NCBI GenBank assembly: GCA_016716505.1
Contig: JADJWF010000002.1
Location: 434,001 to 498,000, forward strand
DNA from: Verrucomicrobiota bacterium
GTDB lineage: Bacteria > Verrucomicrobiota > Verrucomicrobiia > Limisphaerales > J093
DNA length: 64,000 nt
Direction: 5' to 3'
The number at the start of each line of letters is the position of its first letter. Positions within the stretch are counted from its first letter, which is position 1. Below the pieces are notes generated by a model. The model did no database searches, was not told where the DNA came from, and saw only the letters and a list, made by a program, of their open reading frames with translations. A program made the position numbers and the translations under genes. This document shows, piece by piece, positions 9,397 to 15,583 of this stretch.

Positions 9397-10208
9397 AAAC
9401 CCCACCCGAAAACCCATCCACCCGATCCGTCCCATCCGCCCGCTCCCCCCGCAAGCGCCTCCGTCCCGCCGGCGGCTACCGCAGCTTGGCCAGCTTCCAG
9501 ACCGCCACCCTCATCTACGACGCCACCTACTGGTTCATCGAGAAATTCCTCGATCCGCGCTCCCGCCTCGCCGACCAGATGCTCATGGCCGCGCGCAGCG
9601 GCCGCCAGAACATCGCCGAGGGCAGCCGCTTTGCCGCCACTTCCTCCCAGACCGAACTGCGCTTGGTCAACGTCGCCCGCTCCAGCCTCGAGGAACTCCT
9701 CCTCGACTACGAAGACTACCTCTTTCACCGCCACCTGCCCCAGTGGGCACCCGAGAGCCAGGAGGCTCTCGCCGTGCGGGCCATCGGGCAGCGCCTCCCG
9801 CGGGATCAGTCGGATCCGCCTGATCCGTCGGATCCCCAGGCTGCCCGCCGCGCCCTTCACGCCCGTTATGCTCGCTGGCTGGAGCATGCTGAGGCTGCCC
9901 CCCGCGCCAACGCGCTCATCTGCCTGATCCACCAAACCAACTACCTCCTCGACCAGCAAATCTCCGCCCTTGAGCAGGCGTTCATCGAGGAGGGCGGTTA
10001 CTCCGAGCAACTGGCCACTGCCCGCCTCGCGCACCGCACCCGCCCGCGTGATCCGTCAGATCAGTCTGATCCGCCCGACCCCATCCCCCGCTGCCCGCAG
10101 TGCGGCGCACCCATGGCCCTGCGCACCGCCAAAACCGGCAAAAAGGCCGGCTCTCAATTCTGGGGCTGCACCGCCTACCCCGACTGCAAAGGCACCGCCC
10201 CCATTTGA
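9393..10208 (+). CDS. four-helix-bundle protein with C-terminal topoisomerase-type zinc ribbon, in cmr operon
   Basis: A 271-residue protein starting inside the cmr1 stop (ATGA), so it is co-translated with the Cmr genes. Residues about 28-180 look like the four-helix-bundle family of 23S rRNA intervening-sequence proteins (TIGR02436, with the TIGR04258 'suffix' region): SFQTATLIYDATYWFIEKF, RLADQMLMAARSGRQNIAEGS and the ELRLVNVARSSLEELLLDYEDYL helix. The C-terminus is a four-cysteine zinc ribbon of the type found at the end of bacterial topoisomerase I (C234, C237, C259, C265). Three minisatellite blocks interrupt it (near residues 11, 138 and 220); the 138 block lies between helices and the 220 block forms the linker to the zinc ribbon. 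Nucleic-acid binding is a reasonable inference; a CRISPR function is not established. Confidence 0.8.
   Translation: MKTPPENPSTRSVPSARSPRKRLRPAGGYRSLASFQTATLIYDATYWFIEKFLDPRSRLADQMLMAARSGRQNIAEGSRFAATSSQTELRLVNVARSSLEELLLDYEDYLFHRHLPQWAPESQEALAVRAIGQRLPRDQSDPPDPSDPQAARRALHARYARWLEHAEAAPRANALICLIHQTNYLLDQQISALEQAFIEEGGYSEQLATARLAHRTRPRDPSDQSDPPDPIPRCPQCGAPMALRTAKTGKKAGSQFWGCTAYPDCKGTAPI
9424..9441 (+). repeat. minisatellite in four-helix-bundle gene (first)
   Basis: Two units, GATCCGTCC and CATCCGCCC, in the disordered N-terminal tail. Confidence 0.6.
9804..9839 (+). repeat. minisatellite in four-helix-bundle gene (second)
   Basis: Four units starting GATCAGTCG, encoding DQSDPPDPSDPQ between two predicted helices. 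Confidence 0.75.
10050..10076 (+). repeat. minisatellite in four-helix-bundle gene (third)
   Basis: Three units, GATCCGTCA, GATCAGTCT and GATCCGCCC, coding the linker before the zinc ribbon. Confidence 0.75.
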
Positions 10209-10233
10209 TCCGTCAAATCCACCTAATCCGTCC
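10207..10233 (+). repeat. minisatellite in spacer before the Can2-like gene
   Basis: Three units begin within the stop codon of the four-helix-bundle gene (TGA 10206-10208) and fill most of the 33-bp spacer before the next ATG. Confidence 0.75.
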
Positions 10234-10241
10234 CGTTCCCC

Positions 10242-11408
10242 ATGAACCTCCTCTCCCTAGCCTCCAAACAAATCTGGCCACAGGTGCTGGCTGCTGCGCA
10301 CCTCAAACCGGCTCAATTCTTCCTGCTTCACAGCGAAGACTTGGCCGAGTCCCGAGGCCCTGCCCAGCGGCTCAAGCGGTTCTTTGACAATTCCGGCCTC
10401 GTGCCCAAAGGCGGCACGCGGCTGGAGGAAATCTCCGACTCCGATTTCAACGCCGTGGAACGCCGCTTGGACGAACTTGCGGCCACCCGCCAGTTCAACC
10501 TGGGGGACTGCGTCCTGAACTTCACCGGCGGCAACAAGCTCATGGCCACCGCCACCTTTCGCTGGGCCGCCCGCCGGGGCGTGCGTGCCTTTTATCTCGA
10601 ACGACGCAATCAACTCACTTGGTTCGAGCCGCGCGACGGCGACATGTTCACGCGCCCCGAGCCACTGAACGGGCACCGCACCGACGACTTGGACCCGGTA
10701 GCCCTGCTGTGCTGCCAGCTCGACGCCTCTGAGGTGCAACGCCCGGGCCAGACGCTGGTCCTTAACGAGGCCGGCCAGAAGCTCACTGCCGACGACTTCT
10801 TCCGCCGCATTCAAAACGGCAACGATGCCCGTCCCTGGCTGAGCTTCACCGGCGAGGCCGACCGCAGTGAGAAGGAGGGCGACTCGCTCGAATTCGCCGT
10901 CGCTGCCACGCTGCTCAAGCTCGGCGTAAAACAGGTTCAACGCAGTCTTCGGCTGAAAGTGAAGTCCACAGCTCAAGTCGGCACCCGCCTGCCTCACGCG
11001 GAGATTGACCTGTTGTTCACTTGGGGTGGGCGACTGTGGCTGGTGGACTGCAAAGACCGAATGCCCGCCGAAGACCTTGTCGTAAACCTGCGCCGCCATT
11101 TACCCCGCTCGCTGAATTCCAACGCCCAGGAACTCCTCGACCGCATCCAGAAAGAACTTTCCATCGGCCAGACCAAGGTGATGAAAGAAGACCTGCTCGC
11201 CGTGCGCGAAGCCGGCGGCCTTCTGGGCAACGTCGTCTGCGTCCGCAAAGCCGAATTGCCCGAAGAAGTCCTTCAGTTCGCCCGCCACAACCACATTGCC
11301 GTGGTCCGCAAGGCCTGCTTGGTCACAGGTCTCCGCGACCTCCTTGACCCGGACCGGCCGGCTGACGGCCGCGACCTCGCGAGCCTCGCCGCACATTTCA
11401 GAAAATGA
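10242..11408 (+). CDS. Can2/Card1-like CARF-domain PD-(D/E)XK nuclease
   Basis: Cyclic-oligoadenylate-activated nuclease of the DUF1887/Can2/Card1 type, 388 residues. The N-terminal CARF half contains LNFTGGNKLMATATF (T95-G96-G97), the ligand-binding motif of this family. The C-terminal nuclease core shows E217 (SLEFAVAAT), D256 (AEIDLLF) and D269-C270-K271 (LWLVDCKD). In the classical motif the third element is E-x-K, so here D replaces E, a conservative change probably compatible with activity. Known relatives nick or degrade DNA and RNA when Cas10 makes cA4. It follows the four-helix-bundle gene after 33 bp and is very likely in the same transcript. Confidence 0.87.
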   Translation: MNLLSLASKQIWPQVLAAAHLKPAQFFLLHSEDLAESRGPAQRLKRFFDNSGLVPKGGTRLEEISDSDFNAVERRLDELAATRQFNLGDCVLNFTGGNKLMATATFRWAARRGVRAFYLERRNQLTWFEPRDGDMFTRPEPLNGHRTDDLDPVALLCCQLDASEVQRPGQTLVLNEAGQKLTADDFFRRIQNGNDARPWLSFTGEADRSEKEGDSLEFAVAATLLKLGVKQVQRSLRLKVKSTAQVGTRLPHAEIDLLFTWGGRLWLVDCKDRMPAEDLVVNLRRHLPRSLNSNAQELLDRIQKELSIGQTKVMKEDLLAVREAGGLLGNVVCVRKAELPEEVLQFARHNHIAVVRKACLVTGLRDLLDPDRPADGRDLASLAAHFRK

Positions 11409-11577
11409 GCTTCCTCTTTTCCCTCGCCGCCGCCTGCACTCGCGCCACTGCCTGACCGACCTCCCTGGACATCCCACGCTTGGCCGCGCCCGTTTCGCAC
11501 TGTCACCTTACCGCCATGCCGCCGCACCGCTATCGAGATCCGTCTGATTTGTCTGATCCGTCCCATCCCTCCTTCCC
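11409..11577 (+). other. spacer between the two CARF genes
   Basis: This 169-bp spacer contains no credible gene. Its last 40 bases are a minisatellite block directly before the next start codon, and no clear promoter is visible. Confidence 0.5.
11537..11572 (+). repeat. minisatellite before the NE0113-family gene
   Basis: Four units (GATCCGTCT, GATTTGTCT, GATCCGTCC, CATCCCTCC) end 5 bp before the ATG at 11578, so they occupy the position of the ribosome-binding site. Confidence 0.75.
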
Positions 11578-12834
11578 ATGAAAAAAACCTCTCGCCCCGC
11601 CAAAGCCATTCGGCCCGCCCAGGCTCCCGCGCCCGCCCCGGCCTCCGTGCCGGCACCCGCTCCCGAAACCGTCCTCTTCGCCGTCACGGGCATGTCCCCC
11701 GCCATCCTCACCGAAACCCTCTGGGCGCTGGCACACCCGGCCGACGGCACCGAGCCAGTCATCCCCCACCGCGTCATCGCCGTCACCACCACCCAGGGCC
11801 GCGACAAGCTTGCCGCCCTCTTTGACCCCTCCGCCCAACTTGGCGGCGTCGCCCCTTGGGACGCCCTCCGTGCCGCCCTCCAGGCCGAAGGCCACGACCT
11901 CACCGGCCGCCTCCGCTTCGGCAACACCGCCGACGACCTCCGCGTCATCACCGCCGCCGACCCCGCCACCGGCCGCTCCCGCGAACTCGCCGACATCCGC
12001 GACCGCGCCGACAACGAAGCCGCCGCCGATTTCCTCCTCGAACAAGTCCGCGCCATCGTCGAGAACCCTGACACCCGGCTGATCGCCTCCGTCGCCGGCG
12101 GCCGCAAAACCATGAGCGCGCTCCTCTACGCCTGCCTCACCCTCGTCGGCCGCGAGACCGACCGCCTCACCCACGTCCTGGTCAGCGAGCCCTTCGAGAC
12201 CCTGCGCGACTTCTGGTTTCCCGCCCAACCCGGCGGCCCGCTGCCGTCCCCCACTCGATCAGTCGGATCGGTCCCATCCGTTGGCTCCGTCTCGCCCGCC
12301 ACCGCCACCCTTGACCTCGCCGACGTCCCCTTCGTCCCGCTCCGCAACCTCTTTCACCGCGAACTCGGCGCCAAACCCGGCTCCTTCCTCCGCCTCGTCG
12401 AAAACTGCCGCACCACCATCCGCCAGCAGGCCGCCACCCATCTCCGCCTGACCCTCGACACCGCCCGCGCTGAACTCGAAGTCAACGGCCAGACCCTCAA
12501 GCTCGCCCCCACCGAGATGCTCGTGGCGCTGTTCTTGGCCCGCCGCGCCAAACACGGCGAACCCGCCTACGCCGCCTACAAGGACGCCCTGGACGACCTC
12601 AACACCTTCCGCCAGGAACAACTCCAACAGGCCTCCGCCCGCGACTTCAACGACTGGCGCCACGCCGACTCCCTCCGCACCGACTGCGACGACCGCTTCC
12701 TCGTCAAGGCGACCTCCAGCCTCCGCGACAAGCTCCGCCAACGCGGCGGCGACGCCGCCCTTCTCGCCGCCTGTCTGCCCGAAAAAGGCCGCTGCTCCCT
12801 TGACCTCCCCGGCCCCATGATCTTCATCCAGTAA
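11578..12834 (+). CDS. CARF-domain protein, Cas_NE0113/TIGR02584 family (putative ring nuclease or sensor)
   Basis: A 418-residue type III accessory protein. After an Ala/Pro-rich tail (about 1-30) the CARF fold starts with TVLFAVTGMSPAILTETLWAL; the ligand-binding segment is SVAGGRKTMSALL (A173-G-G-R176-K177), followed by LVGRETDRLTHVLV, all hallmarks of the NE0113 family. Residues about 300-330 (LKLAPTEMLVALFLARRAKHG) look like the family's C-terminal winged-helix segment. No HEPN R-x4-6-H or PD-(D/E)XK motif is evident, so it more likely senses or degrades cyclic oligoadenylate than cuts RNA itself. A degenerate minisatellite encodes RSVGSVPSVGSV near residue 227. Confidence 0.83.
   Translation: MKKTSRPAKAIRPAQAPAPAPASVPAPAPETVLFAVTGMSPAILTETLWALAHPADGTEPVIPHRVIAVTTTQGRDKLAALFDPSAQLGGVAPWDALRAALQAEGHDLTGRLRFGNTADDLRVITAADPATGRSRELADIRDRADNEAAADFLLEQVRAIVENPDTRLIASVAGGRKTMSALLYACLTLVGRETDRLTHVLVSEPFETLRDFWFPAQPGGPLPSPTRSVGSVPSVGSVSPATATLDLADVPFVPLRNLFHRELGAKPGSFLRLVENCRTTIRQQAATHLRLTLDTARAELEVNGQTLKLAPTEMLVALFLARRAKHGEPAYAAYKDALDDLNTFRQEQLQQASARDFNDWRHADSLRTDCDDRFLVKATSSLRDKLRQRGGDAALLAACLPEKGRCSLDLPGPMIFIQ
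12257..12292 (+). repeat. minisatellite in the NE0113-family gene
   Basis: Four degenerate units (GATCAGTCG, GATCGGTCC, CATCCGTTG, GCTCCGTCT), in a different reading phase from the Cmr insertions, giving SVGSVPSVGSVS rather than DPS repeats. Confidence 0.6.
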
Positions 12835-12982
12835 GCCCGCGCCCGCGAGCGAGGCCTCGCCGCCCGTCGCAAAAAGGCCTCGTCCCCTCACCAGCGGTGG
12901 GCCTTAACCCGCCGCGCCGCCGCTCCTGCCGCGCAGGTCTCCGGACATCCGAAACCCACACCAATCCCCGGCCGCAACCAAA

Positions 12983-13903
12983 ATGTTCCCCATGAACATT
13001 AATCTCATTGCCATCCAGCCCGTGAACGGTCTCACGGCCGCCCAGTTCGCCGCTGAACCCCTCGACACCCTCCACTATGTCACCTCCGTCCGAGCACTGG
13101 CCGAGGGCCGCGTGCGCGTGACCAAGATCAACACGGAAGGCAGCGTCAACCACCTGCGGATCCAAAACCTCTCCGACCAGTTCGCCTTCTTCCTGGACGG
13201 TGACATCCTCGTCGGCGCCAAACAGAACCGCGTCCTCAACACCTCCCTTTTCCTCGCCCCGCACACCGTAACCTTCGTCCCGGTTAGTTGCATCGAGCAG
13301 GGCCGCTGGCGTTTTTCCCAGGCCCACTTCGAATCTGCCCCTTGTGCCGCGCCTCCGTCCCTGCGCGCCCTGAAATCCCAGGACCTTGGCGCACGCGCGC
13401 GCGCCTCCCTCAACGACCATTGGGCAAACCAAGGCAAAGTATGGCACTACGTGGCGCACCTCGCCCAAATGCACGACGTTCAGTCCCCCACCGGCAACCT
13501 CACCGATGTGTTCGCCGCCAAACAAGCCACGATGGACCGGGCTCTCGCTGCGCTTCGGCATGCCCCGGGCGCCAACGGACTCGCTCTCTGGGCCGGCGAC
13601 CGCCTCATCTCCGTGGATATCTTCAACCGCGCCGACGCCCTGGGCGACTACCTGCCCCGCCTCGTCCGCGGTGCCCTGCTGGACTTCGTTCATCAGGTGA
13701 CCCCGCCACCACCACCGTCGCGGGCTGCCGCCACCGACCGCCTTGCCACGGTCATCTGCGAAGCCCTCGCTCACGCCACGCCTCCGCGCCCGAGTGTCGG
13801 CGTCGGCTCCGAACGCCGATTCGAAACCGCCGACACATTGGGATTGGCCCTCGACTACCAGGACCAACTGGTCCACCTCGGACTCACAGCCAGGGCGATT
13901 TGA
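12983..13903 (+). CDS. ARPP-1 (DUF6569-like) domain protein in the CRISPR locus
   Basis: A 306-residue soluble protein resembling the ARPP-1 domain (named for association with ADP-ribosylglycohydrolase and rhodanese-phosphatase genes). The recognisable core is AFFLDGDILVGAKQNRVLNTSL followed by VPVSCIEQGRW, then a long helical region with VWHYVAHLAQMHDVQSPTGNLTDVF. The second ATG (12992) is an equally good start. It lies 148 bp after the CARF gene and 28 bp before cas1, all on the same strand. The family has no proven enzymatic activity; a link to ADP-ribose or nucleotide signalling is only an inference from other genomes' contexts. Confidence 0.75.
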   Translation: MFPMNINLIAIQPVNGLTAAQFAAEPLDTLHYVTSVRALAEGRVRVTKINTEGSVNHLRIQNLSDQFAFFLDGDILVGAKQNRVLNTSLFLAPHTVTFVPVSCIEQGRWRFSQAHFESAPCAAPPSLRALKSQDLGARARASLNDHWANQGKVWHYVAHLAQMHDVQSPTGNLTDVFAAKQATMDRALAALRHAPGANGLALWAGDRLISVDIFNRADALGDYLPRLVRGALLDFVHQVTPPPPPSRAAATDRLATVICEALAHATPPRPSVGVGSERRFETADTLGLALDYQDQLVHLGLTARAI

Positions 13904-13931
13904 GCCACTCCTTTCCCGTTCCCCACCTCCC

Positions 13932-14978
13932 ATGCCCACCGCCGTCATCACCCAACCCGACTCCCGCGTTCACCTCCGGAGCGAGCGCCTCGAAGTCTTC
14001 GGTCGCGCTGAAGGCTCCCAGCGTGACGAACTCCTCCGCGAAATCCCCCTCCACGACCTCGACCGCCTCATCCTCGCGGAATCCGTCCAGATCACCTCCG
14101 CCGCCCTCGGCGCCCTCTTTCGCGCGGCCATTCCCGTCAACTTCCTCGCCTGGAACGGCCAGTTCCTCGGCGGCTTCCTCCCCGCCACCAACCAGCACGG
14201 CCTCGCCCGCCTCCGTCAATACCAACGCACCCTCGACCCCGCCTTCGCCCTTCAGATGGCCGGCCGCATCGTCACCGCCAAACTCTACAACCAGCGCCGC
14301 GTCCTCCAGCGCCTCGCCGCCAACCGCACCACCAGCGAACCGTCCGTTCCGTCCGAGGCCTCGGCGCCGTCCCCCATCCAGGCCGCCCTCACCTGGCTGG
14401 ACTCCCTCTTCGCCTCCATCCGCGCCAGCACCTCCCTGGACGAACTCCGCGGCTACGAAGGCGCCGCCACCGCCCGCTACTTTCAGGCCTGGGCCACCTT
14501 TCTGCCGCCCGAATTCCCTTTCGAACGCCGCTCCACCCGCCCGCCCCTCAACCCCGTCAACGCCTGCATCTCCTTCGGCGCCACCCTGCTCTATTCGGAA
14601 GCCGTCGCCTTCCTCCACGCCCACGGCCTGGACCCCGCCCTCGGCCTCCTCCACACCACCGAAAATGGCCGTTGGTCGCTCGCCCTCGACCTCATCGAGC
14701 CCTTCCGCCCCGTCCTCATTGAGGCCCTGGCCCTGGACTTCTTCAGCCATCAGATCCTCAACGCCGGCCACTTTGAACCCCGCGAAGGAGGCATCTACCT
14801 CAACCAGGACGGCCGCCGGAAATTCTTCCTCCAATACGAACGCCGCATGGAGCGCCAGTTCCTCAGCGAATCCGTGGGCCACCGCACCACCCTCCGCCAG
14901 CAACTGGAAGCCCAGGCCACCATGTACAAGGCCGCCCTCGATGACCCCGCCACCTTCGAGCCCTTCCTCATGAACTGA
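13932..14978 (+). CDS. cas1: Cas1, CRISPR spacer integrase
   Basis: Cas1 forms the integrase with Cas2. From the ATG at 13932 the protein has 348 residues, normal for the family. The metal ligands are recognisable: E176 in RGYEGAATARYF, H241 in LGLLHTTENGRWSL, and D253/E256 in ALDLIEPFRP. The N-terminal beta domain reads VHLRSERLEVFGR and LAESVQITSAAL. A degenerate minisatellite encodes EPSVPSEASAPS at about 136-147, in the linker before the catalytic domain. No reverse transcriptase or Cas6 fusion is present. Confidence 0.95.
   Translation: MPTAVITQPDSRVHLRSERLEVFGRAEGSQRDELLREIPLHDLDRLILAESVQITSAALGALFRAAIPVNFLAWNGQFLGGFLPATNQHGLARLRQYQRTLDPAFALQMAGRIVTAKLYNQRRVLQRLAANRTTSEPSVPSEASAPSPIQAALTWLDSLFASIRASTSLDELRGYEGAATARYFQAWATFLPPEFPFERRSTRPPLNPVNACISFGATLLYSEAVAFLHAHGLDPALGLLHTTENGRWSLALDLIEPFRPVLIEALALDFFSHQILNAGHFEPREGGIYLNQDGRRKFFLQYERRMERQFLSESVGHRTTLRQQLEAQATMYKAALDDPATFEPFLMN
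14338..14373 (+). repeat. degenerate minisatellite in cas1
   Basis: Four 9-bp units, GAACCGTCC, GTTCCGTCC, GAGGCCTCG, GCGCCGTCC, much eroded from the consensus, and the last clear copy before the array. Confidence 0.45.
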
Positions 14979-15085
14979 ACCACCCGCCCGATATGTCCGC
15001 TCCGCCTGATCCCCCGCCCTCCGACTGGTGGTTCCAGGCCTTTCCCTTGGTCCCCTACGAAAAATCCCCACCCGGAGAAAAACAA

Positions 15086-15361
15086 ATGCTAACCCTCGTC
15101 GCCTATGACATCTCCGACCCCAAACGCCTCCGGCGCGTCGCCGAACTCTGCGAAGACTACGGCATCCGGGTCCAATACTCCGTCTTCGAATGCCACCTCG
15201 ATGAGGACGAATTCGCCGACTTCTGGCTCGCCCTCCTCGCCCGCATTGACGAATCCGAAGACCGCCTCGTCGCCTACAAAATTGATGCCCGCTGCGCCAA
15301 GGAAACCCAGACCGCCGGCACCATGGTCTGCAGCGAAAAAGTCGTCTGCTACCTCGTCTGA
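15086..15361 (+). CDS. cas2: Cas2, CRISPR adaptation protein
   Basis: Cas2 bridges the Cas1 dimers during spacer integration. The ATG at 15086 has a GGAG at 15073-15076 and gives a canonical 91-residue protein starting MLTLVAYDISDPKRLRRVAEL, with the ferredoxin-like core YGIRVQYSVFECHL and the C-terminal VVCYLV strand. The same frame is open back to an ATG at 14993, which would add 31 residues (SAPPDPPPSDWW...) with no family counterpart, so I take the shorter form. It is the last protein gene before the leader and array. Confidence 0.92.
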   Translation: MLTLVAYDISDPKRLRRVAELCEDYGIRVQYSVFECHLDEDEFADFWLALLARIDESEDRLVAYKIDARCAKETQTAGTMVCSEKVVCYLV

Positions 15362-15583
15362 CCCGCCCGCCCCCGGCCCTGCCTGTCACCCCAGGTCGGG
15401 ACCCGATTGCGCCGCGAAACCACCCCCTCACGACCCGGAATCGAACTTGTTAAACGATCGCCACTTGCACACATTCCCGCCGTGTCCGCCATGTCCCTCA
15501 GCAAGCGCCGCGCCGGCCTGCCGATGGACTGGCGACCTGAGCCGCGCCGCAGCCCTTGGCTACCAATCACCTGAGTAGCCGCA
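15362..15583 (+). promoter_or_regulatory. CRISPR leader
   Basis: This 222-bp gene-free segment lies between cas2 and the first repeat. It is less GC-extreme in its middle (GAACTTGTTAAACGATCG). Leader status is inferred from its position next to cas1-cas2 and from the eroded terminal repeat at the opposite end of the array. I cannot point to a definite promoter in it. Confidence 0.65.

Noticed and set aside
13288..14973. 561-codon open frame overlapping the ARPP-1 and cas1 genes
   Set aside because: Low-complexity Pro/Ser/Arg composition typical of a GC-rich shadow frame; cas1 has clear catalytic motifs in another frame.
14993..15085. 31-codon N-terminal extension of Cas2
   Set aside because: No family counterpart, and the internal ATG at 15086 has a better ribosome-binding site and gives a normal Cas2.
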